The position numbers and the translations under genes were made by a program. The notes under the pieces are model-generated. The model was given only the letters and a program-made list of their open reading frames with translations, ran no database searches and had not been told where the DNA came from. Shown one piece after another: positions 39,980-45,945 of a DNA stretch of 64,000 nt. Each line of letters opens with the position of its first letter. Positions within the stretch are counted from its first letter, which is position 1. The DNA is taken from assembly GCF_020615455.1 (NCBI RefSeq), contig NC_059214.1:2559001-2623000 (forward strand), in the 5' to 3' direction. The stretch comes from Coregonus clupeaformis (lineage: Eukaryota; Chordata; Actinopteri; Salmoniformes; Salmonidae).

Positions 39980-42900
39980 GAGCCATATTCCTGTAATGCT
40001 TAGAGAAGATCTTATGTCAAGTGTTACTGAAGTGCTGTGGTTGCAGGTTCACTTGCCACATCTAAACCCTTTTCTTTTGGGGTGTTGCTATAGGCCACCA
40101 AGTGCGAACAGTCAGTATCTAAATAATGTGTGAAATGCTTGATAGTGTATGTGATGTAAACAGAGAGGTCTACTTTCTTGGGGACCTGAATACTGACTGG
40201 TTTTCATCAAGCTGTCCGCTCAAGAGGAAGCTTCTTACTGTAATCAGTGCCTGTAATCTGGTTCAGGTTATTAATCAACCTACCACGGTGTTTACAAACA
40301 CTACAGGAACAAGATCATCCACATGTATCGATCACATTTTCACTAATACTGTAGAACTTTGTTCTAAAGCTGTATCCGTACCCATTGGATGCAGTGATCA
40401 CAATATAGTGGCTATATCCAGGAAAGCCAAAGTTCCAACAGCTGGGCCTAAAATAGTGTATAAGAGATCATATAAAATATTTTGCTGTGACTCATATGTG
40501 GATGATGTAAAAAATATTTGTTGGTCTGATGTGATTAATAATGAGCATCCAGATGGTGCCCTTGATCAATTTATGAAATTGCTTCTTCCAATTATTGATA
40601 AACATGCACCTGTTAGGAAATTGACTGTTAGAACTGTTAAGGCTCCATGGATTGATGAGGAATTGAAAAACTGTATGGTTGAAAGAGATGGGGAAAAACG
40701 AGTGGCTAATAGATCTGGCTGCACATCTGACTGGCTGACTTACTGCAAATTGAGAAATGATGTGACTAAACTCAACAAAAAGAAGAAACTGTATTATGAA
40801 GCCAAGATCAATGATATAAAGAATGATGGAAAAAAACTTGAGCACTTTAAATGAAATTATGGGTAGAAAGACAAATTCAACTCCATCTTTCATCGAATCA
40901 GATGGGTTATTCATCACAAAACCATTTGATTTTGCCAATTATTTTAATGATTACTTCATTGGCAAAGTGGGCAAATTTAGGCAGGAAATGCCAGCAATGA
41001 ACAGTGAGCCATCGTATTCATGCATAAAAAAACGAATAATGAAAGCATTGCAAGTTCGAATTTTGTAAAGTTAGTGTGGGAGAGGTGGAAAAATTATTGT
41101 TATTGATCAATAATGACAAACCTCCTGGCATTGACAACTTAGATGGAAAGCTACTGAGAATGGTAGCTGACTCTATAGCCACTCCTATCTGTCATATCTT
41201 TAATCTGAGCCTAGAGGAAAGTCTTTGTCCTCAGGCCTGGAGGGAAGCCAAAGTAATTCCGCTACCCAAGAATGGTAAAGTGGCCTTTACTAGTTCTAAC
41301 AGTAGACCTATAAGCTTGCTGCCAGCTCTTAGCAAACTGTTGAAAAAATTTGACCTAATACAATGCTATTTCTCTGTAAACAAATTAACAACAGACTTTC
41401 AACATGCTTATAGGGAAGGGCACTCAACATGTGTGACTGACACAAATTACCGATGATTGGTTGAAAGAAATTGATAATAAGAAGATTGTGGGAGCTGTAC
41501 TGTTAGATTTCAGTGCAGCCTTTGATATTATTGACCATAACCTGTTGTTGAAAACGTATGTGTTATGTCTTTTCAACCTCTGCCATATCGTGGATGCAGA
41601 GCTATCTATCTAATAGAACTCAAAGACTTTTCTTTAATGGAAGCTTCTCTAATGTCAAACATGTAAAGTGTGGTGTACCACAGGGCAGCTCTCTAGGCCC
41701 TCTACTCTTTTCTATTTTTACCAATGACCTGCTACAGGCATTAAACAAAGCATGTGTGTCCATGTATGCTGATGATTCAACCATATACGCATCAGCAACC
41801 ATATCTAATGAAGTCACCGAAACCCTTAAAGAGTTGCAGTCTGTTTTGGAATGGGTGGCTACTCATAAACTGATCCTGAACATCTATAAAACTAAGAGCA
41901 TTGTATTTGGTACAAATCATTCCCTAAGTTCTAGACCTCAGCTGAATCTGGTAATGAATGGTGTGGCTGTTGAACAAGTTAAGGAGACTAAATTACTTGG
42001 CGTTACCTTAGATTGTAAACTATCATGGTCAAAACATATAGATTAAATGGTTGTAAAGATGGGGAGAGGCCTGTCCATAATAAAGAGATGGTCTGCTTTT
42101 TTGACACCACACTCCAAAAAGCAAGTTCTGCATGCTCTAGTTTTGTCTAATCTTGATTATTGTCCAGTTGTGTGGTCCAGTGCTGCAAGGAAAGACCTAG
42201 TTAAGCTGCAGCTGGCCCAAAACAGAGCGGCACGTCTTGCTCTTCATTGTAATCAGAGGGCTGATATAAATACTATGCATGCCAGTCTCTCTTGGCTAAG
42301 AGTTGAGGAGAGACTGACTGCATCACTTCTTATTTTTATAAGAAACATTAATGTGTTGAAAATCCCAAATTGTTTGCATAGTCAACTTACACACAGCTCT
42401 GACACACACACCTACCCCACCAGACATGCCACCAGGGGTCTTTTCAAAGTCCCCAAATCCAGAACAAATTCAAGAAAGCGTACAGTATTAAATAGAGCCA
42501 TTATTGCATGGAACTCCTTTCCAGCTCGTATTGCTCAAATAAACAGCAAACCTGGTTTCAGAAAACAGATAAAGCAACACCTCACAGCACAACGCCTCTC
42601 CCCTATTTGACCTAGATAGATTGTGTGTATGTATTGATATGTAGGCTGTGTGTGCCTTAAAAAAAAAGTATGTAGTTCTGTCCTTGAGCTGTTCTTGTCT
42701 ATTAATGTTCTGTATTATGTCATGTTTCATGTTTTGTGTGGACCCCAGGAAGAGTAGCTGCTGCTTTTGCAACAGCTAATGGGGATCCTAATAAAATACC
42801 CCATTTGTTTTTACAGAACATTAATAGACAAGAATAGCTCAAGGACAGAACTACATACATTAGGCAGAAACTTAGGCAGGAAATGCCAACAATGAACAGT

Positions 42901-44056
42901 GAGCCATTATATTCATGCATAAAAAAACAAGTAATAAAATACCCCATTTGTTTTTACACTGCTGCTACCCGCTGTCTATTATCTATGTATTTACAAATTA
43001 CATCGACTAACCTGTACCCCCGCACATTGACTCGGTACTGGTACCCCCTGTATATAAACTTGTTATTGTTATTTTCTAGTGTTACTTTTTATTATTTTTT
43101 ACTTTAGTTTATTTGGTAAATATTTTCTTAACTCTTTCTTGAAATGCATTGTTGGTTAATGGCTTGTAAGTAAGCATTTCACGGTAAGGTAAACACCTGT
43201 TGTATTCGGCGAATGTGACAAATAAAGTTTGATATGATCATACATTACTAGCTACTCATTATTACTTTCTAAATCAGTCAGTTATAATTTAACTACAATG
43301 CATCACGGATTTTAAGCTGCTCTCGAACAATGCAACACACACACACCAGTGGAGGCTGCTGAGGGGAGGACGGCTCATAATAATGGCTGGAATGGAGTGT
43401 AATGGCTGGAATAGAGTGAATGGAATGGTATCAAACGTATGAAAACCATGTGTTTGATATCATTCCACTCACTCCATTCCAGTCATGTGGTCCTCTGTAG
43501 CTCAATTGGTAGAGCATGGCGCTTGTAATGCAAGGGTAGTGGGTTCGATCCCCGGGACCACCCATACGTAAAAATGTATCCACACATGACTGTAAGTCGC
43601 TTTGGATAAAAGCGTCTGCTAAATGGCATATTATTATTATGAGCCATCCTCCCCTCAGCAGCCTCCACTGACACACACGCGCGCGGAAACATCATGCATA
43701 GCAAATTCCTTAGGCAACAATCTCACCTTTGCAGCCTAGGTAAACACTACAAAAGCGATGAGTAGGTATCACGTAGCTAATCTCATCTAGCTAGCTATCT
43801 TTGCCTGGTGATACGGAAGCATGTGAATTCTTCTGGATAAGGAAAAAGCTAGCTAGTTGTCCATGGCTAACATTACAGTACCTTAATAGCTAGCTAACTA
43901 CACCAGTAACTTTGGCAAGATGTATGACTTAACTATAATTTATTGTTACAATGGCGATTTAGTTGTCATTACTAGTATTAACGTTAGCTATGCCAGCTAG
44001 CCAGACATGCTACAATCACTTCCTTGGAGACGTCGTTGGACCAAACTTACCTCCAT
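10166..44056 (-). CDS. gcc2: gcc2, GRIP and coiled-coil domain-containing protein 2 (golgin GCC185), 24 coding exons
   Basis: Complete gene. Coding exons: 44056-44051, 36254-36198, 36096-36012, 35881-35814, 35672-35568, 35459-35100, 34966-34809, 34684-32920, 32566-32506, 32277-32078, 31339-31220, 30728-30564, 30253-30149, 29812-29650, 29449-29349, 29175-29098, 28774-28637, 28039-27918, 27829-27653, 27484-27276, 23564-23346, 21913-21774, 21640-21439, 10239-10166. All introns are gt-ag, and 4,878 nt gives 1,625 residues. The N-terminus (LSKDDLIKFAKKQM, about 25-38), the coiled coil with hallmark runs such as EADDFEM-type heptads, the REEGEGMET segment and the end GWTSYLHSWSGIR match vertebrate GCC2. 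The GRIP domain is about residues 1510-1570, with the conserved Tyr near 1558 in NLEYLKN. The family tethers endosome-derived carriers at the trans-Golgi network and binds Arl1 and Rab GTPases. Intron 1 (7.8 kb) and the last intron (11.2 kb) are mostly transposons. Exon edges were placed by eye. Confidence 0.95.
10294..13196 (-). mobile_element. hAT-like non-autonomous element, copy A (2.9 kb with insertion)
   Basis: Ends are TAGGGCT and AGCCCTA, with a perfect 8-bp target duplication GTACCAAC at 10286-10293 and 13197-13204, the hAT signature. Next to the right end lies CGGTAATACGGTCACCG, shared in inverse order with copy B at 24618. No transposase reading frame seen. It contains the palindrome at 11950-12669; without it the element is about 2.2 kb. 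Confidence 0.85.
11950..12669. mobile_element. Perfect 720-bp palindrome made of two inverted LTR-like units
   Basis: Left unit 11950-12306 and right unit 12313-12669 (357 bp each) are exact reverse complements around GAATTC (12307-12312). Each unit runs TGTCAC to GTGACA with an AATAAA signal (12243-12248 in the left unit), the form of a retroviral-type LTR. The whole block is flanked by a perfect 5-bp duplication CATAT (11945-11949, 12670-12674). The identical 62-codon frames on each strand are mirror images and not a gene. Confidence 0.93.
13319..14864 (-). mobile_element. Tc1-like transposon T1, transposase broken
   Basis: Left end CAGTACCAGTCAAAAGTTTG after TA; right end is a decayed inverse near 14864. 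Transposase relic on the minus strand (about 13500-14482): HTH part SIRKMSRTLKVSSSAVAKTI, GRPRVTSAAED linker and the VKHGGGGVMVWGCFAG stretch survive in different frames. Confidence 0.88.
14885..16445 (-). mobile_element. Tc1-like transposon T2, transposase broken
   Basis: Inverted ends of over 150 bp starting CAGTGGGGAGAACAAGTATT, flanked by TA. The minus-strand transposase (start 16076) is shifted in the DNA-binding half, but the catalytic half is open from 15675 to 15058, with WSDETKIELFG, FQHDNDPKHT and DLNPIENLW (D, D and E spaced by 34). Confidence 0.92.
16462..18097 (-). mobile_element. Sleeping Beauty-type Tc1 transposon T3, transposase dead
   Basis: Ends CAGTTGAAGTCGGAAGTTTA, with about 225-bp inverted repeats each holding an inner direct repeat (CAGTGGGTCAGAAGTTTACA at 16659 and its counterpart near 17890): the IR/DR layout of the salmonid family from which Sleeping Beauty was built. 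The minus-strand transposase region (17708-16687) starts MGK but has early stops and frameshifts; 175 residues of the C-terminal half remain open, with MDTDTKHTS in place of the usual MDNDPKHTS. Confidence 0.93.
18137..19732 (-). mobile_element. Tc1-like transposon T4, transposase broken
   Basis: Inverted ends GTGAGGGAAAAAAGTATTTG with long matching arms (18141-18275 and 19590-19728). A (TA)n tract precedes it. Minus-strand transposase from ATG 19364 to about 18353 is in three frame pieces: HTH (KELSKDVRDKIVDLHKAG), central (WSDETKIELFG) and C-terminal (DLNPIENLWRELK). Confidence 0.9.
19749..21356 (+). mobile_element. Tc1-like transposon T5, structurally intact (1,608 bp)
   Basis: Both ends start CAGTGGGGGAAAAAA, flanked by TA on each side (19747-19748, 21357-21358). 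The two roughly 205-bp arms differ at only a few bases. It holds one uninterrupted transposase frame. It sits in the last intron of gcc2, antisense to the gene, 82 bp from exon 23. Confidence 0.95.
20119..21141 (+). CDS. Tc1/mariner-family transposase, full-length and uninterrupted (340 aa)
   Basis: Cut-and-paste DNA transposase. The 340 residues equal the usual full length of salmonid Tc1 transposases. N-terminal paired-like DNA-binding half: first helix-turn-helix about 10-50, an RSGAPRK hook-like linker about 57-63, second HTH about 70-120. The catalytic DDE domain has Asp153 in WSDETKIDIFG, Asp244 in FQHDNDPKHT and Glu279 in DLNPIENLW, with 34 residues between the last two; the glycine-rich VKHGGGNIMLWGCF stretch lies at 185-198. 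A basic patch early in the protein may serve as nuclear import signal. The ATG is followed at once by AKTKELSKD, the family start. No stop or frameshift. The nearest relative here is the dead copy at 38266-39869. Activity is inferred only from intactness; a silent substitution at a key residue cannot be excluded. Confidence 0.95.
   Translation: MAKTKELSKDTRNKIVDLHQAGKTESAIGKQLGLKKSTVGAIIRKWKTYKTTDNLPRSGAPRKISPRGVKMITRTVSKNPRTTQGDLVNDLQRAGTKVTKPTISNTLRCQGLKSCSARRVPLLQPVHVQARLKFARVHLDDPEEDWENVIWSDETKIDIFGKNSTRRVWRTKNAELHPKNTIPTVKHGGGNIMLWGCFSAKGPGRLIRVKERMNGAMYHEILSENLLPSARALKMKRGWVFQHDNDPKHTARATKEWLRKKHFKVLEWPSQSPDLNPIENLWRELKVRIAQRQPQNITALEEICMEEWAKIPATVCENLVKTYRKRLTCVIAKKGYITKY
21439..21640 (-). 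CDS. gcc2: gcc2 coding exon 23 (residues 1535-1601), GRIP core
   Basis: Contains LKSEVRRLERN and NLEYLKNVLLQFIFL, the GRIP core with the Arl1-contacting Tyr near 1558. Donor G|GTGGGT chosen because the alternative GG|GTAAAC gives a stop. Confidence 0.95.
21774..21913 (-). CDS. gcc2: gcc2 coding exon 22 (residues 1488-1534), start of the GRIP region
   Basis: Contains TKEELNQKL and ETEATNAVLMEQ, the first half of the GRIP region. The acceptor used is GTTGTAG|AGCCG; a later AG would put a stop in frame. Confidence 0.93.
22048..23332 (-). mobile_element. Tc1-like transposon T6, internally deleted and carrying a V-SINE
   Basis: Ends CAGTTCATTCGGAAAGTATT and inverse at 23332, each beside TA. Minus-strand transposase relic starts MRSKELSLELRDRIV (22808) and jumps from the HTH directly to NMLWGCFSAAG, an internal deletion. 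Same family as T7. The right end lies 13 bp from the gcc2 exon 21 donor. Confidence 0.9.
22827..22981 (-). mobile_element. Full V-SINE inserted in T6
   Basis: Read on minus: tRNA-like head with A box (TAGCTCAGTTGGTAGAGC) and B box (GGTTCGATTCC), then the V-SINE 3' motif and an AT-rich tail. It splits the 5' part of the transposon outside its transposase start. Confidence 0.9.
23346..23564 (-). CDS. gcc2: gcc2 coding exon 21 (residues 1415-1487)
   Basis: Contains REEGEGMETSETESLS and LEHLLTSPDPK, matching human REEGEGMETTDTESVS and LEQLLNSPETK. The donor (G|GTACGT) is only 13 nt from the end of a Tc1 element. Confidence 0.93.
23916..24092. mobile_element. Short MITE, copy 1
   Basis: Inverted ends TACTATACTTGTGAGGAC and ACTCACAAGTATAGTA. 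The second copy at 30274-30466 shares CCAACAATTGATTCCCATTC and most of the interior. Confidence 0.8.
24618..27068 (+). mobile_element. hAT-like non-autonomous element, copy B (2.45 kb)
   Basis: Ends TAGGGCTGTTACGGTGACCG and inverse CGCCACAGCCCTA, same family as copy A but in opposite orientation. The 8-bp flanks (TACTCAAC, CTCACAAC) are no longer a perfect duplication. Lies in the gcc2 intron between exons 20 and 21. No transposase frame. A V-SINE 3' fragment is inside at 26784-26862. Confidence 0.82.
26784..26862 (+). mobile_element. V-SINE 3' fragment inside hAT-like copy B
   Basis: V-SINE core (GGATAAGAGCGTCTGCTAAA) followed by a poly(A) run. The flanking 120 bp recurs next to the V-SINE at 45946, so this may be part of the element rather than a separate insertion. 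Confidence 0.8.
27276..27484 (-). CDS. gcc2: gcc2 coding exon 20 (residues 1345-1414)
   Basis: Contains EHAQTVGQLTSQ and FREQIRHLQDEHRTTVETLQ, matching human. Donor A|GTAAGA. Confidence 0.94.
27653..27829 (-). CDS. gcc2: gcc2 coding exon 19 (residues 1286-1344)
   Basis: Contains EHDTLLERHNKILQETVTKE, matching human nearly residue for residue. Donor AG|GTACGG. Confidence 0.95.
27859..27902. repeat. (CA)n microsatellite inside an 88-bp gcc2 intron
   Basis: About 22 CA units on +, hence (TG)n in the gcc2 transcript, filling half of the intron between exons 18 and 19. Confidence 0.95.
27918..28039 (-). CDS. gcc2: gcc2 coding exon 18 (residues 1246-1285)
   Basis: Contains SYKVRVHNVLKQQKNK, identical to the mammalian segment. 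Ends two bases into an Arg codon; the next intron is only 88 bp. Confidence 0.95.
28637..28774 (-). CDS. gcc2: gcc2 coding exon 17 (residues 1200-1245)
   Basis: 46 codons starting IQYCELTAERHRLQEQLRTL; coiled coil. Confidence 0.94.
28923..29046 (-). mobile_element. LINE 3'-tail fragment
   Basis: Contains ATGGATCCCCATTAGCTGCT and CTACTCTTCCTGGGGTCCAG, the complement of the tail of the LINE at 42735-42790. Confidence 0.75.
29098..29175 (-). CDS. gcc2: gcc2 coding exon 16 (residues 1174-1199)
   Basis: 26 codons, EAIQMMTLASLKGELEAHQQ onward; matches human LQASLKGELEASQQQ. Confidence 0.93.
29349..29449 (-). CDS. gcc2: gcc2 coding exon 15 (residues 1140-1173)
   Basis: Contains KMKQLLVKTKKDLADTKRQ, matching human KIKQLLVKTKKELADSKQ. 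Confidence 0.95.
29650..29812 (-). CDS. gcc2: gcc2 coding exon 14 (residues 1086-1139)
   Basis: Contains MEMADYERLVKELNTKL, matching human MEIADYERLMKELNQKL. Ends one base into a codon. Confidence 0.95.
30068..30146. repeat. (GT)n microsatellite abutting the gcc2 exon 13 donor
   Basis: About 39 GT units on +, thus (CA)n in the transcript starting 3 nt after the 5' splice site. Confidence 0.95.
30149..30253 (-). CDS. gcc2: gcc2 coding exon 13 (residues 1051-1085)
   Basis: 35 codons, ELSSLQKEVEELTVQLRRQK onward. Its donor (AAG|GTACAC) runs straight into an about 79-bp CA repeat. Confidence 0.94.
30274..30466. mobile_element. Short MITE, copy 2
   Basis: Same ends and interior as 23916-24092; lies in the gcc2 intron between exons 12 and 13. 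Confidence 0.8.
30484..30535 (-). mobile_element. V-SINE 3' fragment
   Basis: Keeps TTTAGCAGACGCTCTTATCC and part of the adjacent core only. Confidence 0.75.
30564..30728 (-). CDS. gcc2: gcc2 coding exon 12 (residues 996-1050)
   Basis: 55 codons, HEQLWSEREDLMTGLETLRS onward; ends AERLLKEQKTK, like human AEKLQKEQKIK. Confidence 0.94.
31220..31339 (-). CDS. gcc2: gcc2 coding exon 11 (residues 956-995)
   Basis: 40 codons starting NLQLDYDRQTEELDKEREKV, coiled coil. Confidence 0.94.
31395..31645. mobile_element. Dispersed MITE-like repeat in gcc2 intron 10
   Basis: AGCAATAAGGCACGAGGGGG to CAATCAGCATTCAGGGCTC; a sequence I recall as very common in salmonid DNA. Inverted internal pairs such as CCATGGTATATTGGCCATAT are visible. 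Boundaries approximate. Confidence 0.6.
32078..32277 (-). CDS. gcc2: gcc2 coding exon 10 (residues 889-955)
   Basis: Carries KDERMNKIKAVAVKARKELD, nearly identical to the human EKINKIKLVAVKAKKELD segment. Confidence 0.95.
32506..32566 (-). CDS. gcc2: gcc2 coding exon 9 (residues 869-888)
   Basis: STTQSPVSEENTANVFTEKI plus one base; acceptor CACTAG, donor G|GTACGT. Confidence 0.85.
32638..32795 (+). mobile_element. Full V-SINE in gcc2 intron 8
   Basis: tRNA-derived head (A box TAGCTCAGTTGGTAGAGC at 32644, B box GGTTCGATTCC at 32688), then the V-SINE core and ATGTAA tail. The head resembles a tRNA gene but has lost the acceptor stem, so it is not a functional tRNA. Confidence 0.92.
32920..34684 (-). 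CDS. gcc2: gcc2 coding exon 8, giant exon (residues 280-868)
   Basis: A single 1,765-bp exon giving 588 full codons of coiled coil without a stop, as in mammals where one exon codes the central rod. It contains about three imperfect copies of a RARE(R/K)SQAV(A/G)ECESLA-type unit around 34000-34110, an internal expansion. Confidence 0.95.
34809..34966 (-). CDS. gcc2: gcc2 coding exon 7 (residues 228-279)
   Basis: AQQEVENLREELAQHSVQHE onward, coiled coil; ends two bases into a Ser codon. Confidence 0.92.
35100..35459 (-). CDS. gcc2: gcc2 coding exon 6 (residues 108-227)
   Basis: 120 codons of coiled coil with a highly charged Glu/Arg/Lys run (REKEESDREKEREREKEKQ). Acceptor CCAG|GATGCAG, donor GAG|GTTAGT. 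Confidence 0.92.
35568..35672 (-). CDS. gcc2: gcc2 coding exon 5 (residues 73-107)
   Basis: 35 codons starting ELTERMSALLLEKAETQQ; parallels the human LTERLDALLLEKAET segment. Confidence 0.93.
35814..35881 (-). CDS. gcc2: gcc2 coding exon 4 (residues 50-72)
   Basis: DLETEVDTLKSQPKGNSGDS and four more residues; the split Asp codon is completed by the incoming G. Confidence 0.9.
36012..36096 (-). CDS. gcc2: gcc2 coding exon 3 (residues 22-49)
   Basis: LDTLSKDDLIKFAKKQMAAI, the most conserved N-terminal motif of GCC2. Ends one base into a codon. Confidence 0.93.
36198..36254 (-). CDS. gcc2: gcc2 coding exon 2 (residues 3-21)
   Basis: QDTSPGFVASSPPAGAKSK. The acceptor is TAGCAG, a NAGNAG pair, so the Gln may be skipped (exon start 36251). 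Donor AAG|GTGCAG. Confidence 0.85.
36385..37143 (+). mobile_element. L2/Rex-like LINE copy 1, reverse transcriptase 3' half
   Basis: Open frame 36403-36861 codes a reverse transcriptase C-terminal part with the catalytic box as FADDTTMIG, followed by NNLSLNVSKTKEMIVDYRKR and VLGVHITNKLSWSKHT. Frameshifts follow. Second copy at 49795-50298; its 3' tail seems to continue at 42951-43240. Clade by memory. Confidence 0.82.
37150..37243 (-). mobile_element. Inverted fragment of the L2/Rex-like LINE
   Basis: Reverse complement of about 36672-36785 with an internal 30-bp gap (GAGGGGGAAAAGGTGTTGT to GTCCCGCTCCACTA). Could pair with 36672-36785 as a hairpin. Confidence 0.8.
38266..39869 (-). mobile_element. 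Tc1-like transposon T8, same family as intact T5, transposase broken
   Basis: Ends GTGGGGGAAAAAAGTATTTA with long arms as in T5; inserted in the endonuclease of LINE A. The minus-strand transposase (39502-38480) is very close to that of T5, but has a stop right after DETKI (codon about 158) and a one-base shift after KEWLR; HDNY replaces HDND. (TA)n and (GTAT)n tracts flank it. Confidence 0.93.
39870..39976. repeat. (GTAT)n and (AT)n microsatellite
   Basis: About 11 GTAT units followed by about 30 AT units, at the right edge of T8. Confidence 0.95.
42796..42950. repeat. Rearranged LINE A segments
   Basis: 42814-42862 is the reverse complement of 42668-42715. 42868-42935 repeats 40977-41044 (AGGAAATGCCAACAATGAAC). 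Confidence 0.8.
42951..43240 (+). mobile_element. 3' tail of the L2/Rex-like LINE
   Basis: TTTACACTGCTGCTACCCGC and CACATTGACTCGGTACTGGT match the tail of the copy at 50170-50296; ends with AATAAAGTTTGATATGAT. Confidence 0.8.
43347..43670. mobile_element. hAT-like MITE with a V-SINE inside
   Basis: Ends CAGTGGAGGCTGCTGAGG and CCTCAGCAGCCTCCACTG. Copy without the SINE at 61102-61252. The 8-bp flanks are ACACACAC on both sides but lie in a CA repeat, so they prove little. Confidence 0.85.
43489..43640 (+). mobile_element. V-SINE inside the MITE
   Basis: A box TAGCTCAATTGGTAGAGC, B box GGTTCGATCCC, core GCTTTGGATAAAAGCGTCTG, then ATTATTATTAT tail. Confidence 0.9.
44051..44056 (-). CDS. gcc2: gcc2 coding exon 1 (residues 1-2)
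   Basis: ATGGAG followed by a consensus donor (GTAAGTTTGG). Only Met-Glu are coded here, matching the ME start of the mammalian protein; the rest of the exon is 5' leader. Confidence 0.75.
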
Positions 44057-44275
44057 CTTGATCGACGCAATGTAAGTACCCAATCGTTAACGGAATCGGT
44101 AGTCTGTAACTAAATATCTGATATATGTTCTTATATTGCACAGTTCCTTTGGTTACTGTACGATTTGAAAACTAAAGGATTTCAATATTTTGATGCGCTC
44201 CAAATGCTAAGCTTCAGCTCATTTCCGCTTCGTCAACCAACCGTACGTACGTACGTCACTATCTATATTGGCGAT
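44057..44275 (-). promoter_or_regulatory. Probable gcc2 leader and promoter
   Basis: Directly upstream of the gcc2 start. Contains an ETS-like TTCCGCTTC (+, 44223-44231) and a CGTACGTACGTACGTCAC block (44241-44258) with a CRE-like half site. No TATA box. The transposon-derived ORF1 relic begins only about 125 bp further upstream, so the promoter must be short. Inference. Confidence 0.4.
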
Positions 44276-44399
44276 CACACAATTTAATGTGAACCCCGCC
44301 ACCGACTATTCGGGATGGAAACAGGATTCCCCCAAAAACTGAACAACGAAAAAACGACCAAAAAATAAATAAATAAAATAAGCTAAATAAAAAAATCAA

Positions 44400-45375
44400 A
44401 CACATCTGATCCCTACACAGGCTCTAGGGGAACCTGGGAGGGTGGTTCTTCCTGCGCCAGTACCCCTTGCAAATCTTCAGATGTAAAATCCTTAAATCCC
44501 AAATACCTTTCTGCTGCAGCCACAACAATGTCCAGTTTCTTAGACTTCTTTGAGACTTGTGCTGTACAGTTTATAACTGTGGCAATGAACGCAACAAAAT
44601 CCATATTTTTAACACACAGGGTATATTTTGTCTGGAAGCAAACATGTACTACAGGCTGTGGTGTATCCACTACCATATCTTCACTAGCTTCACTTGTTTT
44701 CTCAATGCTTTTAATCGCTTCCGCATAGGAGATTCGATTGACCGCTCTAACTTTTGCCACCTCAATCCAGGATCATGATCCCTACAGCTCTTACGGCGTA
44801 TCTTACATAACCAAGCTTCACATGTGTAGGTATTTGCTCTTTATCAAAAAACAACAGGACCGACAGACTTTCTTATTTTTCTCCATTCGCCCAGCGGGTC
44901 AGACGCCAGACAACAACCACACCAGGAATTCTCTTCAGGTATTCAACCTGAACATCTGTCGTCACCCCTGAGATGACTCCTTTGACGGGTGCTCTACTCT
45001 GAAGTTAAAAACACTTCTGTTGTCTGGATTCTTTTGAGGCTCATTGCAATCTTCCTCTGTTCTTCAGAAATACAATGAATCAAAATAAGACCACTTCTGG
45101 TCACTCTGACAGACTCCACTTTTCCAAGCGCGTACTTCACCATTTTCGACACCTCAAACGGTTTTCCCACATATGCATCCTTACTCAACAAATGCATCCC
45201 AACAAGAAGCGATTCATTATAATTCACACATGTATCCTCCACTCCAATTTTAGACAATTTCATTTTTTTTCTCCTCCAGCTTTTGATGCTACTGTTGTCC
45301 ATTCAGAACATTCGTCTTCACCAAATTTGCTCGACGCGCCGCTTGATTCGAACTCAGCATCCACTTCCGCCATCT
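44400..45375 (-). pseudogene. Non-LTR retrotransposon ORF1 (gag-like) relic
   Basis: Read on minus from ATG 45375: MAEVDAEFESSGASSKFGED, a shift in a poly-T run near 45265, then LSKIGVEDTCVNYNESLL, VTRSGLILIHCISEEQRKIA, GVISGVTTDVQVEYLKRIPG, HVKLGYVRYAVRA, and the C-terminal part from 44760 to 44413 (MAKVRAVNRISYAEAI). The zinc-knuckle region expected after YAVRA is missing. An RNA-binding ORF1 protein in life; here it has stops and shifts. It is close to the gcc2 promoter. Confidence 0.7.
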
Positions 45376-45824
45376 TCCCACCAGATCAATGATTGTGTAT
45401 TGGCATTACATTGATTTTCACATCTAATGTGCTTGAAATAGCAGTACAAGGGGGATATCTGAACTTCTACAAATCAGTCAAGTTTCACCTTCATACCTGA
45501 GCTTCTTCTCATGACTCTTGAGTAACCCAAACTGACAGCCGTAGGCCTACTCGATAGTGCCTACCAGACTTCAGACTATCCAATAGTCAAAAGTGCAGAA
45601 TTTCAAAGTAACATGAGTTATTTATACACTGTAATAGCCATTTCCAGGTGAACAAAATAGAAGAGCAGTTGCAGATAAAGTAAATCATAAATCAATCAGA
45701 TTAATTACAAGTTGCAAGAGGGAGACACCTCCAGCACTAACCTCCATCACAGAAGCAGAGAAAATGTCTAACTGGCCCCTTGGAGACAGGTCCATTATAT
45801 CCTAATCCGACAGCAAAATAATAC

Positions 45825-45945
45825 TGTAATCACCAGCCAAGAGGCTTGTAGGAAGTCAAAACAAAAGGCACTGACTTTGTCAGCTGCTATAGAATACAAT
45901 AATAATATGTGTGTCCTCCTGGGTACTTATACATATTTTTTTTTT
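45825..45945 (-). mobile_element. Fragment of the hAT-like element
   Basis: Reverse complement of 26862-26985 (GCCAAGAGGCTTGTAGGAAG, GTCAGCTGCTATAGAATAC) with few differences. Confidence 0.8.

Larger units (their letters stand above)
37244..42795 (+). mobile_element. Two-ORF non-LTR retrotransposon (LINE A), decayed, interrupted by a Tc1
   Basis: ORF1 relic (37280-37930) has a coiled coil then VERAHRTGKP, typical of LINE ORF1 proteins. The endonuclease begins about 38030 (KIAHITICSLRNKVHEINNF, ILALSETNLD, YNIYRRDRNAYGGGVAVY), breaks at the Tc1 insertion T8, and resumes at about 39980 (SHIPVMLREDLM, FLGDLNTDW, SDHNIV). Reverse transcriptase follows (41076-42046: PPGIDNLDGKL, GVPQGSSLGPLLFSIFTNDL, MYADDSTIY) and a C-terminal region (42047-42610). 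Frameshifts at about 40850, 41070 and 41450 mean it is dead. The tail ends GGGGATCCTAATAAAATACC. Clade (CR1/L2/Jockey side) not resolved. Confidence 0.88.

Noticed and set aside
44413..44760. 115-codon minus ORF as a host gene upstream of gcc2
   Set aside because: It is the C-terminal piece of the retrotransposon ORF1 relic, with the N-terminal piece at 45302-44994.
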